From assembly GCF_900019265.1 (NCBI RefSeq), contig NZ_CYGX02000008.1, forward strand, positions 61,381-125,380: DNA of 64,000 nt. Reading direction: 5' to 3'. Below the pieces are notes generated by a model. The model did no database searches and was not told where the DNA came from. It saw only the letters and a list, made by a program, of their open reading frames with translations. The first letter of the stretch is position 1; each line of letters starts with the position of its first letter. Both the position numbers and the translations under genes were made by a program. This DNA is from Paraburkholderia ribeironis (lineage in GTDB: Bacteria; Pseudomonadota; Gammaproteobacteria; Burkholderiales; Burkholderiaceae). Positions 18,047 to 27,229 of this stretch are shown one piece after another.

Positions 18047-20210
18047 GATCTGCGATCCTCGAAGGCCATGCGAAAGAGAAGTCGTCGGCGTTCAGCGTCA
18101 GATTCGGCGAGTAGCAGGGGTCGTTCATCAACAGATCGCCCCAGCGCTGCCTGACCAGCTCGGATTCCTGGTTGAAGCGGATGATCTTCTCAGGCGTGTC
18201 TTCAGCGCCGCGCGTGGCCGACTCGTGGTGATACAACTCGGCATACGGCGTGAAAACGTTTCGGTAGCCCGCTTTGCGCACACGCAGGCAGAAATCGATG
18301 TCGTTGTACGCGATGTGCAGTTCCTCGTCGAGGCCGCCGACTTCCTTGTAGATCGATTGACGGATCAACAGGCAGGCGGCGGTCACGGCGCTCATTGCGT
18401 TGCGCAGGCGTGCGCGGGCAAAATAGCCTGCCATCGTGTTGGGGAAGTGCTTGTGGGCGTGGCTCGCAATGCCGCCCACGCCGAGCACGACGCCGGCGTG
18501 CTGGATGGTGTCGTCCGGATACAGCAGCTTGGCGCCGACTGCCCCCACACTCTTCTGCAATGCCACCGAGACCATTTCTTCCAGCCAGTCGGCGTTGATG
18601 ACTTCGATATCGTTATTCATCAGGCAGACGAAGTCGGCGCTGCTGCCTAGTGCGACGCGATTGTTCAGTGCCGAGTAATTGAATGGCGAGTCGTCGCGCA
18701 CGACCTTGATACGCTCGTCCTGTTGCAGACGCGCGAACAGATCGTGCGTTTCCTGTTTCACCGAACCGTTGTCGATGATCGTAATGCGGAAGTTCTGATA
18801 GCTCGACTTCTGGCGCACCGATTCGACGCATTGTTCGACCAGCGCCGCGGAGTCGCGTGTCGGAATGATGATGTCGACTGAAGGCAGCACGTCCGGCAGC
18901 GCGTACACCACCTTGTTGAACGCGTGAGTGCCCGGTGCGTGGATCGTGTGCGCGTTGATGTTGTTGCGCTGCAGGTGGTCGTCGATCGCGCGCATTGCCG
19001 CGATGTGCGCGTATGGCTTGGCTTCATGGCCGCTCGCGGTGCTCTCCGGAATGATCCGCCAGTGATAAAGCGGGCGTGGAACGTGATAGACCACGTCATG
19101 CCCGGCCCGATCGATCACGCGCAGCGCGAGGTCGTAATCCTGGGAGCCTTCGAGCCCGGTGCGGAAACCGCCGATCTCTTTCATTACCGACGTTTTGTAG
19201 ACGCCGAAGTGCGAGATCATGTTCTGGCTAAGGAACAGGTCGTAGTTGAAGTCTGACTTGAAGTACGGTTCCGAGCGAGCACCTTCTTCGGAGATCTTGT
19301 CTTCATCGCTATAGATCAGTGCTGCGTCCGGATGCGCGTTGATCATTTCGACCATGCAATAGAGCGCCAGCGGATGCAGTTCATCGTCGTGATCGAGCAG
19401 ACCGACGAACTCGCCGGTCACCAGCTGCAACGCCGTGTTGCTCGACTCGCTGATGTGGCCGTTCTTCGTGCGATAGGCGACCTTGATCTGTTCCGGATAC
19501 CGGGCGACATAATCGTCCAGCACAATTTTGACTTCGGCGTTGGTCGAGCAATCGTCTGCAATGCAGATTTCCCAGTTTTCGTAGACCTGGTCGATCACCG
19601 AGTCGAGCGCCTTGCGCAGCCACTTCTCCGGCGTGTTGTACGTCGGCATGAGAATGCTGACCGTGGGTTGCAACTCGAACGTTTTCGACCGTTCGCGCAA
19701 CCGCGGATAGATGGACGCGGGCGGTTCATGTGCGTCGAGCCATTCCTGATATGACTCGCCGACGATCGGCGCGGTAGCCGGCAGAGGACCGCCTCGCCAT
19801 GCCGCGATCCGGCGCGCGCGCGCCAGAAGTTCCTGCGAGCATTCCGATTCGTCGAGAAGTTCGATCTTCAGGTTTTGCACGGAGAAAGACGCCGGAAGTG
19901 CGATCGGGTCGAAACGAATCGGGCCGACCAGCGTGGGGAACGCAACGTCCTGTTCGACCTTGCCGCTCGCGTCGACGAGCAGGCCAATCGCGCTATGTTC
20001 GGACATGCCCGATCCCGCATCGACGTAAATCATGCAAGGAGATGACGCCGGCGTGTCGACCTTGAGCTCGAACGAAATATGCGCCGCTCGTTCTGACAGC
20101 GCTTCCCAACCCACCAGTTCGAACTGCGGGTCGTTGTTGGTGGCTTGCCAGGAGAAGGCGGGGTTCGAGGATATCTCGACGTTATTCAGAGGACGAAGTT
20201 CGAAGTTCAT
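18039..20210 (-). CDS. Two-domain family 2 glycosyltransferase
   Basis: ATG at 20210 overlaps the upstream stop in ATGA, giving 723 residues. After a roughly 180-residue N-terminal region of unknown role comes a first GT2 domain: VSILMPTYNTPEKW, then ADDCS and GLLDHDDELHP as the metal site at about 272-276, and later the YHWRIIPEST segment. A second GT2 domain starts near residue 443 with VDIIIPTRDSA, then IDNGS and CLMNNDIEVI. Paired GT2 domains are common in rhamnan or O-chain synthases that add alternating linkages. It is second in the minus-strand operon, immediately ahead of the repeat-fusion gene. Confidence 0.82.
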   Translation of the reverse strand: MNFELRPLNNVEISSNPAFSWQATNNDPQFELVGWEALSERAAHISFELKVDTPASSPCMIYVDAGSGMSEHSAIGLLVDASGKVEQDVAFPTLVGPIRFDPIALPASFSVQNLKIELLDESECSQELLARARRIAAWRGGPLPATAPIVGESYQEWLDAHEPPASIYPRLRERSKTFELQPTVSILMPTYNTPEKWLRKALDSVIDQVYENWEICIADDCSTNAEVKIVLDDYVARYPEQIKVAYRTKNGHISESSNTALQLVTGEFVGLLDHDDELHPLALYCMVEMINAHPDAALIYSDEDKISEEGARSEPYFKSDFNYDLFLSQNMISHFGVYKTSVMKEIGGFRTGLEGSQDYDLALRVIDRAGHDVVYHVPRPLYHWRIIPESTASGHEAKPYAHIAAMRAIDDHLQRNNINAHTIHAPGTHAFNKVVYALPDVLPSVDIIIPTRDSAALVEQCVESVRQKSSYQNFRITIIDNGSVKQETHDLFARLQQDERIKVVRDDSPFNYSALNNRVALGSSADFVCLMNNDIEVINADWLEEMVSVALQKSVGAVGAKLLYPDDTIQHAGVVLGVGGIASHAHKHFPNTMAGYFARARLRNAMSAVTAACLLIRQSIYKEVGGLDEELHIAYNDIDFCLRVRKAGYRNVFTPYAELYHHESATRGAEDTPEKIIRFNQESELVRQRWGDLLMNDPCYSPNLTLNADDFSFAWPSRIADLG

Positions 20211-21178
20211 TTTGTCAGCAGGGAATCGTAGAGGTCTTTCAGGGGAGACAGGACAGCTTGCCACGTCAGGTCGCGCGCCGTGTCCAGAGTGCCGGCGCGC
20301 GGTTGTGCGAGGGCCTCGCCGATCGACCGCGCAACGCTCTCCACATCCTGCGGATCGAGATAAGCGACGTGCCGCGCAAAGTATTCTTCGGTAGAGCCAA
20401 CTTTCGTCACCGCGATGCGTGCACCCGCGGCATGCGCTTCGAGCGCGGCGAGCCCGGGCGTCTCCAGCGTGCTGGGCAGCACGAACGCTTCGCAGGCCGC
20501 GTAGGCGGAGCGCAGCAGCGGCGAATCATGAGCGAGCGTGCCCGCATAGATGAGCTGGTCGCCGCCTTCCGCGAAGCACGCCTGCGCGTATTGCGGATCG
20601 CGTTGATGGCCGATCAGCACGAGCTTGAGGTCGGGGAACGACTTCATCGCCCTGATGAGCGCCAGCTGGTTTTTGCGCGGCTCGATATTGCCGACGTTCA
20701 GTACGAAGCGATCCTCGATCCTCAATTCGCTGCGGAACAGCTCCGGCGCGACCGGCTCATAAAAGCTCTCTTCGACGCCGTTGAGCACGCTGACGAATTT
20801 TTCGCGCGGCAGGTCGAAGATTCGCGCGAGCGTCTCGCACTCGATTTCCGAATTCGCCACCACCCGGTCCGCGAGCGAGAACTGATGATGAATCTCGCCG
20901 ATCGGATAAAGATGCTTCGTCTCCTCGGTCACCCAGAGACTAGACGAAACCACCAGCGGCAAGCCCAATTGTTTAACAAAGTTACAGAAGTGGACCGAGC
21001 CGCCGACGCATGAAAAGAAGTGAACCACATCGTGTTCGAGAAAGCGTGGGTTCCACGGATCGAACAACGTGACATCCACGCCATGAGCGGGCAGGTGTCT
21101 GCGATAGGCGAGCAACTGGATCTCTCCGCCGCCGGGGGTGTGGAAGGCCATGGGGTAGGTGGCGAACAGCACTTTCAT
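20207..21178 (-). CDS. Family 4 glycosyltransferase, first gene of the minus-strand glycan operon
   Basis: The 323-residue GT-B protein begins VLFATYPMAFHTPGGGEIQLLAY, with the glycine-rich loop near the N terminus. FVLNVGNIEPRKNQLALIRA starts the donor domain, and LETPGLAALEAHAAGARIAV is the EX7E motif. It is the most upstream gene of the run ending at 7137, so its promoter should lie in the 646-bp region between it and the divergent epimerase gene at 21825. The sugar transferred is unknown. Confidence 0.8.
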   Translation of the reverse strand: MKVLFATYPMAFHTPGGGEIQLLAYRRHLPAHGVDVTLFDPWNPRFLEHDVVHFFSCVGGSVHFCNFVKQLGLPLVVSSSLWVTEETKHLYPIGEIHHQFSLADRVVANSEIECETLARIFDLPREKFVSVLNGVEESFYEPVAPELFRSELRIEDRFVLNVGNIEPRKNQLALIRAMKSFPDLKLVLIGHQRDPQYAQACFAEGGDQLIYAGTLAHDSPLLRSAYAACEAFVLPSTLETPGLAALEAHAAGARIAVTKVGSTEEYFARHVAYLDPQDVESVARSIGEALAQPRAGTLDTARDLTWQAVLSPLKDLYDSLLTK

Positions 21179-21824
21179 GAATGGGCTCTATATGCTCAAA
21201 CGTTTTCTTTTCGTCAGACCAGCGCATCGTGCGACGCGTGCCGACACGGCGTCGGACACTGCGGACCTAAACGATGCGGAACGGCAATCCGTGAGAGGTG
21301 CGAGTGCGCCCGGGTCGGTATGCTGCGCGATCTTCGCACGGGGACGCGCTGCGCGGCTTCATGGCCTTCAGGCGCTGGCTCACCGCGGTGCGGGCCGCTA
21401 GTCGCTCACGCCACTCGGGGGCGAGCGTGAGTGTGCTGTCGTCGAGCACGTCGGATCGAAACCACGAATTCCACATGCGCGAATATGTTTGAGTTGTTAC
21501 GAAATGTAGGGGCTACACCCCGGTGGGCGTCCGTCCGCTTTATTATCACGGCCGAAGCCTTTCACCATGCATTCAGTTCTGCTTTCGGTCTGTTAGCCGC
21601 TGACGCATTCTAGCGCCTAAACATCGCGTGTAGCGGGCCGCGGCGCAAGTTGACCGCATACAATACGTTCCCAATCAGACTTCCAGAGAAGCACCGCCGA
21701 TGCCAGATTGTATCGTGTCTCATCCGCCATTCCTGTCGCATGCAATCAGGACAAGTTCTGAGCGCGCACGCTCGCGTTTCCTGGCATGGCGGGTCGGCTC
21801 GGTCGGTTCACAGGAAGTGCGCCC
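21179..21824. other. Divergent intergenic region, no supported gene
   Basis: This 646-bp region separates the minus-strand glycan operon from the plus-strand epimerase gene and must hold both promoters. The middle, about 21480-21620, is visibly more AT-rich than the coding DNA around it. Short open frames exist on both strands but none has a convincing ribosome site or recognisable product. I found no clear paired -35/-10 element and no JUMPstart/ops-like GGCGGTAG. Confidence 0.5.
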
Positions 21825-22784
21825 ATGACCCTATGTGTTCTGATCACCGGCGCTAACGGCTTCGTCGGCAAGGCGCTCTCGCGCGCACTGCTGCAGCGTG
21901 GTGATCGCGTCGTCGGTGTGGTGCGCCGCGCGCAAACGGTCGTCGACGGTGTGCGCGAATGGCTGCTCGACGCGGATGACTTTCAGGGCATCGAACAGCG
22001 CTGGCCGGTGGCGCTGCATTGCGATGTGGTCGTCCATCTCGCGTCGCGCGTCCATATGATGCGCGAAACCTTGGCCGATCCATTGCCGGCCTATCGCGCG
22101 ACTAACGTCGATGGCGCGTTGCGTGTCGCCGCCGCGGCGCGTCGCGCGGGCGCGCGCCGCCTGGTTTTCGTCAGCAGCATCAAGGCGGTGGCCGAGAGCA
22201 GCGTAGGCCGGCCGATCACGGAAACAGACGAGCCCGCACCATCCGATCCCTATGGCATCTCCAAACTCGAAGCCGAGCGCGCGCTCGTCGACTACGGTCG
22301 CAAGTCGGGTCTCGAGATCGTGATCGTGCGACCGCCGCTGGTCTACGGTCCGGGCGTGCGCGCCAACTTCCTGCAACTGATGAACGCGCTCGCCAAAGGC
22401 GTGCCGCTGCCGCTCGGTGCGATCGCCGCGCGGCGCAGCCTCGTGTTCGTCGACAACCTCGCGGACGCGCTCGTGCATTGCATCACCGACCCGCGTGCCG
22501 CCGGCCACACCTTCCACGTCACCGATGGCCGCGATCTGAGCGTTGCGGAGCTGGCGCGGGCGCTGGCGCAGCAACTGCACGCGCCGGCGCGCCTCGTGCC
22601 GGTGCCGGTCGGCGTGCTGCGCGTCGCCGGCCGCCTGACCGGCCGCACGGCGCAGGTCGACCGTCTGATCGGCGAGCTGCGCCTCGATAGTTCGCACATC
22701 TGCGAATGTCTTGGCTGGTCCCCGCCGCATACCGTCGAGCATGGCTTGCTGGAGACGGCCGCCTGGTATCGCGCGACGCATTGA
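21825..22784 (+). CDS. NAD-dependent epimerase/dehydratase (WbiG-like position)
   Basis: ATG at 21825 has AGGAAG nine bases upstream and is preferred over an in-frame codon at 21786, giving 319 residues. VLITGANGFVGKAL is the Rossmann GxxGxxG, VFVSSIKAV gives the catalytic Ser region and DPYGISKLEAE the YxxxK pair of the extended short-chain dehydrogenases. Order epimerase, WecA-like transferase, WbpM-like dehydratase matches wbiG-wbiH-wbiI in Burkholderia O-antigen loci. It probably makes the C4 epimer of the sugar loaded by the next gene. Confidence 0.82.
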   Translation: MTLCVLITGANGFVGKALSRALLQRGDRVVGVVRRAQTVVDGVREWLLDADDFQGIEQRWPVALHCDVVVHLASRVHMMRETLADPLPAYRATNVDGALRVAAAARRAGARRLVFVSSIKAVAESSVGRPITETDEPAPSDPYGISKLEAERALVDYGRKSGLEIVIVRPPLVYGPGVRANFLQLMNALAKGVPLPLGAIAARRSLVFVDNLADALVHCITDPRAAGHTFHVTDGRDLSVAELARALAQQLHAPARLVPVPVGVLRVAGRLTGRTAQVDRLIGELRLDSSHICECLGWSPPHTVEHGLLETAAWYRATH

Positions 22785-22845
22785 AACGCGTTGCAACCAA
22801 ACTGAACTGAACCGCACTGAACTGACTCCGGACTGCTGACTAACG

Positions 22846-23868
22846 ATGTCGATTGCTTCAGATCTTGCCTTTCCCGCCGTCCCTCTGTTGCTGTGGGGCG
22901 TCGTCGCGCTGGGCGCGTGCGCGGCGATTCTGTGGGCGCTGCTCACGAGCGGTCTCGCCTGGCGTCTCGCCACGGACATCCCCAACGACCGCTCGCTGCA
23001 CACCCGGCCGACACCGCGCGTCGGCGGCTGGGGTATCGTGCCGGTGACCGTGGTGCTGATCTGGCTGGCCGCGCCGGCGCTCTGGCTGCCTGCGCTGGCG
23101 GCGGCGCTGCTGGCCGCGTTGTCGCAAATCGACGACCGCCGCGGCCTGCCCGCGCGCATACGCTTCGGCGGCCACGCGGCGGCAGTGGCGGCGCTGATCG
23201 CCATCTACCCCGCCGAGGTGCCCTGGTGGGCGCTGGCGGCCATGGCGGTGCTGCTGGTCTGGCTGGTCAATTTATACAATTTCATGGATGGCTCGGACGG
23301 TCTCGCAGGCGGCATGGCGTTGTTCGGCTTCGGCGGCTACGCGATCGCCGCGTCTGTCGCGAACCATCCGGACTTCGCGCTCGCGCTGGCGTGCGTGATC
23401 GTGGCGGGCGCGGCGGCGGGCTTTCTGCTGTTCAATTTCCACCCCGCGCGGATTTTTCTCGGCGACGCCGGCTCGATCCCGCTCGGCTTTCTCGCCGGCG
23501 CGCTCGGCTACTGGGGCTGGCGCGAAGGCGTGTGGCCAGTGTGGTTCCCGGCGCTGTGCTTCGCGCCGTTCATTGGCGATGCATCGGTGACGCTGCTCAA
23601 GCGCCTCGTGCGCGGCGAAAAATTTTGGCAAGCGCACCGTGAACACTACTATCAAAGACTGGTGCAGTCCGGTTTGGGACACGCATCAACGGCATGGATT
23701 TGGTATTTGTTCATGGCGGCGGGCATAATGCTTGCTGTCTGGGCACTACAATTTGCTGTCCTGTATCAATGGCTGGTTGTCGTCGTTTGGGCTGCCGTGC
23801 TGGCGGTCGCCGGGCTATGCATTGATTGCCGCTGGCGCCGTTATGCGTCCCGTTCCAGGCAATCCTGA
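22846..23868 (+). CDS. WecA/WbpL-family polyprenyl-phosphate sugar-1-phosphate transferase
   Basis: The 340-residue integral membrane protein has about ten helices. It shows the family signatures NLYNFMDGSDGLAGG (Asp-rich catalytic loop) and FNFHPARIFLGDAGSIPLGFL (third cytoplasmic loop). These enzymes start O-antigen or glycan chains by moving a HexNAc-1-phosphate to undecaprenyl phosphate at the inner membrane. Between the epimerase and the WbpM-like gene it takes the wbiH/wbpL place, so its likely donor is the UDP-sugar those enzymes produce. The stop lies 11 bases before the next start. Confidence 0.88.
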   Translation: MSIASDLAFPAVPLLLWGVVALGACAAILWALLTSGLAWRLATDIPNDRSLHTRPTPRVGGWGIVPVTVVLIWLAAPALWLPALAAALLAALSQIDDRRGLPARIRFGGHAAAVAALIAIYPAEVPWWALAAMAVLLVWLVNLYNFMDGSDGLAGGMALFGFGGYAIAASVANHPDFALALACVIVAGAAAGFLLFNFHPARIFLGDAGSIPLGFLAGALGYWGWREGVWPVWFPALCFAPFIGDASVTLLKRLVRGEKFWQAHREHYYQRLVQSGLGHASTAWIWYLFMAAGIMLAVWALQFAVLYQWLVVVVWAAVLAVAGLCIDCRWRRYASRSRQS

Positions 23869-23879
23869 GGTTATACGCA

Positions 23880-25760
23880 ATGAAAAGATTCAAAGCCCGA
23901 TGGCTTTCGTTCAGTGCGTTTGCGTTCGATCTATGCGCGGTGGCTCTGGCCTGGATGCTGGCATACGTGATCCGTTTCAACGGTCCGGTGCCAACGCCGT
24001 TCTGGTCGAGCGGCATGCATGCGCTGGTGTGGGTGCTGCTGATCTACGCGGTCATGTTCCGCAGCTACGGGCTGTACCGGGGCATGTGGGTGTTCGCCAG
24101 CCTGCCCGATCTCGTGCGTATCGCCAAGGCGATTGGCGTCGGCGCACTGGTCGTCGTGATCGGCTCGGCGCTGCTGCAACCGGTGCCAGTCGTGCCGCGC
24201 TCCGTGCTGATCGTCTCGCCGATGCTGCTGTTCCTCGCGATGGGCGGCTCGCGCGCGCTCTATCGCGCGGCCAAGGAGTTCTACCGCTATGGCGGCCTGG
24301 TTGGCCAGGGCAAGCCGGTGCTGGTGCTCGGCGCGGGCAATGCCGGCGCGAACCTCGTGCGCGAGCTGAAGCGCTCGGGCGAATGGCGTCTCGTGGGTCT
24401 GCTCGACGACGACCTGGTCAAGCAGGGCCGCGAAATCTACGGCTACCGCGTGCTCGGCGCGATCACCGATCTGCACAAGATCACCGCCGACCTGAAAGTC
24501 GAGCACGTGATCATCGCCGTGCCGTCGGCGCCGGTGGAAGTGCATCGGCGCATCGCCACGCTGTGCGTGCGCGCTGGTGTGCGGGCGATGACGCTGCCCG
24601 CGCTCACGCCGCTCACCCAGGGCCAGGCGTTCCTGTCGCGAGTGCGTCAGATCGACCTCGAAGACCTGCTGGGCCGCGACCCGGTGACGATCGACACGGA
24701 GCATGTCGGAGCGCTGCTGAAGAACCGCGTCGTCATGGTGACGGGAGCGGGCGGCTCGATCGGCTCGGAGCTATGCCGGCAGATCCTGCGCTTCGGCCCC
24801 GTGCAACTGGTGGCGTTCGATATCTCCGAGTTTTCCATCTATCGTCTGAACGAAGAGCTGCGCGACAAATATCCCGAAGTGTCGGTGGTGCCGATCATCG
24901 GCGACGTGAAGGATTCGCTGCTGCTCGATCAGGTGATGGCGCGCTACTGTCCGCACATCGTGTTTCATGCGGCGGCCTACAAGCACGTGCCGTTGATGGA
25001 AGAAGTGAACACCTGGCAGGCGGTGCGCAATAACGTGCTCGGCACGTATCGCGTGGGGCGCGCAGCGATCCGCCACGACGTCGCGCATTTCGTGCTGATC
25101 TCCACCGACAAGGCCGTCAACCCGACCAACGTGATGGGCGCGAGCAAGCGCCTCGCGGAGATGGCCTGCTCGGCGCTGCAGCAGCAGGGCACGCGGCGCA
25201 CCCAGTTCGAAACCGTGCGCTTCGGCAACGTGCTGGGCAGCGCTGGCAGCGTGATTCCGAAGTTCCAGGAGCAGATTGCGCGCGGCGGTCCCGTCACGGT
25301 TACGCATCCGGAGATCACCCGTTTCTTCATGACGATTCCCGAAGCGTCGCAACTCGTGTTGCAGGCGTCGAGCATGGGCCGCGGCGGCGAGATCTTCATT
25401 CTCGACATGGGTAAGCCGGTGCGCATCGCCGATCTCGCGCACGATCTGATTCGCCTGTACGGTTTTAGCGAGGAGCAGATTCGCGTGGTGTTCACCGGTC
25501 TGCGGCCTGGCGAGAAACTTTACGAAGAACTGCTGGCGGACGATGAAACGACCACTCGCACACCGCATTCGAAGCTGCGCATCGCGCGTGCGCGTGAAGT
25601 GCCGGACAGCCTGGTCGACAATCTGCTGCCGTGGCTGATGCAGCACCGCGTGCCGACCGACGACGAAGTGCGCCGCGACCTGCGCCGCTGGGTGCCCGAG
25701 TACCAGCCGGCCACCACTGCCGCACTGCGCAGCGTGACGCCGGCGACGCGGGTGTCGTAG
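23880..25760 (+). CDS. Membrane-bound nucleotide-sugar dehydratase, WbpM/CapD family
   Basis: ATG at 23880 with GAGGT upstream gives 626 residues. Four membrane helices cover about residues 10-125. A CoA-binding-like Rossmann domain with VLVLGAGNAGANLVRE comes next, then the catalytic domain with VMVTGAGGSIGSELCRQ near residue 286. VLISTDKAVNPTNVMGASKRLAEM carries Met where most relatives have Tyr, the altered SMK triad known for WbpM-type C6-dehydratases. It should convert UDP-GlcNAc to the 4-keto-6-deoxy intermediate that leads to sugars such as QuiNAc or FucNAc. It ends 33 bases before a shared terminator. Confidence 0.9.
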   Translation: MKRFKARWLSFSAFAFDLCAVALAWMLAYVIRFNGPVPTPFWSSGMHALVWVLLIYAVMFRSYGLYRGMWVFASLPDLVRIAKAIGVGALVVVIGSALLQPVPVVPRSVLIVSPMLLFLAMGGSRALYRAAKEFYRYGGLVGQGKPVLVLGAGNAGANLVRELKRSGEWRLVGLLDDDLVKQGREIYGYRVLGAITDLHKITADLKVEHVIIAVPSAPVEVHRRIATLCVRAGVRAMTLPALTPLTQGQAFLSRVRQIDLEDLLGRDPVTIDTEHVGALLKNRVVMVTGAGGSIGSELCRQILRFGPVQLVAFDISEFSIYRLNEELRDKYPEVSVVPIIGDVKDSLLLDQVMARYCPHIVFHAAAYKHVPLMEEVNTWQAVRNNVLGTYRVGRAAIRHDVAHFVLISTDKAVNPTNVMGASKRLAEMACSALQQQGTRRTQFETVRFGNVLGSAGSVIPKFQEQIARGGPVTVTHPEITRFFMTIPEASQLVLQASSMGRGGEIFILDMGKPVRIADLAHDLIRLYGFSEEQIRVVFTGLRPGEKLYEELLADDETTTRTPHSKLRIARAREVPDSLVDNLLPWLMQHRVPTDDEVRRDLRRWVPEYQPATTAALRSVTPATRVS

Positions 25761-25793
25761 GTACGGCGACGGACGCTTGACGTCAACCATTGG

Positions 25794-25816
25794 AAAGGCG
25801 CCCCAAGCGCCTTTTT
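25794..25816. terminator. Bidirectional rho-independent terminator
   Basis: An 8-bp stem AAAGGCGC / GCGCCTTT with a 5-base loop is followed by a T run on the plus strand and, because the stem begins with AAA, a short T run on the minus strand. It lies between the convergent WbpM-like gene and the second WecA-family gene, and so probably serves both. Confidence 0.85.
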
Positions 25817-25819
25817 CAA

Positions 25820-26920
25820 TTACCGCTTCCCCTTCCTCACCACCATCCACCTCGGCGACTTGAAGCGCACGATGCTCATATACAGCCACACATAAGTCGC
25901 CGCGAACACCACCACGAAGCAGAACAGATGCAGCGTATGCCGCCAGAACAGCGTGGCCGGCACGACTGCGATCAGGCACAGCAGCCACAGATACGGCGAG
26001 GTCAGCGAATTGCGCCGCGTCAGCTCGCGTGCGGTGCGCGCGCCGACCGCCCAGCGCATCAGCCGCTTGTAGACCAGCATGTGCAGATGCACGCCGTCGG
26101 GAATCCCCGGCGACATGCCGCGAATGAACTTCTTCCGGTAGATCGAGAAGCAGGTCTCGAAGATCGGATACATGAACAGCAGCACCGGATACCACGCCGA
26201 CACATCGCGATTGCGCATCACCAGCAGGATCGACAGTTCGGCGAGCATGAAGCCGATGAAGTAGGCGCCACCGTCGCCGAGAAAGATCAGCCCCGCCGGA
26301 AAATTCCAGATGAAGAAGCCGAGCACCGCGCCCATCATCATGAACGACGCCGACAGCACGACCGGATCGGCCACCTGGAACGCCACGTAGGCGAGCGACG
26401 CGAACATCATGAACGCGACCATCGACGCGAGACCGTTGAAGCCGTCGATGATATTGATCGCATTAGCGAGCGCCGCGACAGCCAGCACCGTGACCACGAA
26501 CGAGATCGCCGCGTACGACAGCAGAAAGTCGAGCGGCGGCACACTGATGCGCGTGACCGCGATACCGAGCAGGAAAAAGGCCAGTGCGGCAGCCGCCATC
26601 GTGCAGACGAGACGCGCGAGCGGCGACACACGCTTGGTCAGGTCCTCGACGAGACCCGAACCGAACGCCGGCATGCCGCACGCGGTCAGCCCGAGAATGC
26701 CGCCCGACACGGCCGGATACGCACGATGCAACTGCAGCGCCGAGACGATCAGCCCGAGCAGAATCCCGGTCCCGCCGATGCGCGGCACCGGGCGCACATG
26801 GAATTTCTGCACGCCGGCCAGATCGGTATCGGTGGAGAATTTTTCATGCAGATGCGCATAGCGCACGATCAACAGCGTGATCAGCAGTGAAACGAGAAAG
26901 CCAAGCGCAAAACTGAGCAT
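25820..26920 (-). CDS. MraY/WecA-family glycosylphosphotransferase, second copy
   Basis: The N-terminal hydrophobic helix starts at ATG 26920, so 366 residues are annotated; the in-frame extension to 27082 is Arg-rich and unlikely. Helices alternate with the family motifs RPVPRIGGTGILLG, IDGFNGLASMVAFM and FPAGLIFLGDGGAYFIGFM. This is a second polyprenyl-phosphate HexNAc-1-phosphate transferase within 3 kb, tail-to-tail with the WbpL-like operon and differing in sequence from the first. It may initiate another glycan, such as an enterobacterial-common-antigen-like or teichuronic-type chain. The ribosome site is weak. Confidence 0.85.
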   Translation of the reverse strand: MLSFALGFLVSLLITLLIVRYAHLHEKFSTDTDLAGVQKFHVRPVPRIGGTGILLGLIVSALQLHRAYPAVSGGILGLTACGMPAFGSGLVEDLTKRVSPLARLVCTMAAAALAFFLLGIAVTRISVPPLDFLLSYAAISFVVTVLAVAALANAINIIDGFNGLASMVAFMMFASLAYVAFQVADPVVLSASFMMMGAVLGFFIWNFPAGLIFLGDGGAYFIGFMLAELSILLVMRNRDVSAWYPVLLFMYPIFETCFSIYRKKFIRGMSPGIPDGVHLHMLVYKRLMRWAVGARTARELTRRNSLTSPYLWLLCLIAVVPATLFWRHTLHLFCFVVVFAATYVWLYMSIVRFKSPRWMVVRKGKR

Positions 26921-27229
26921 GAAAGTGGGCCTGAGCAAAGACGCCGAATTATACAAACGAAACGCGCGGCGCCCGGCTCGCGGCGCGTGGGCGTCGATGG
27001 CGCGCGAGCCCACGCGAATCCCAGATAGTGAGGTTTGAGCGGCCGAAAACGGCTGAAAACGCGCGCCAGTCATGGATTCCACCTATGTGGCGCGGGTCGC
27101 GCACGGTCGTAAACCAGGATGCGGCGCAGTGTGCGTCACGCGCAACAACACGCAACAACGCGCAACAACGCGGCACGCGCGTGCGCCAATCTGTTGCGCC
27201 GCAACTCGGCAAGACGTTCCGGAGACCCA
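26921..27229. other. Divergent intergenic region with 10-bp tandem repeat
   Basis: This 309-bp region separates the MraY/WecA-family gene from the chemoreceptor gene. It contains three adjacent copies of CGCAACAAC(A/G) at 27141-27170, about 60 bases before the chemoreceptor start. No sigma-28-type flagellar promoter was found in it by eye. Confidence 0.5.
27141..27170. repeat. Three 10-bp tandem repeats
   Basis: Units CGCAACAACA, CGCAACAACG and CGCAACAACG are directly adjacent in the leader of the chemoreceptor gene. Confidence 0.85.

Noticed and set aside
21179..21824. JUMPstart/ops element for RfaH control of the glycan operons
   Set aside because: No GGCGGTAG-like core was found in either orientation in the divergent region.
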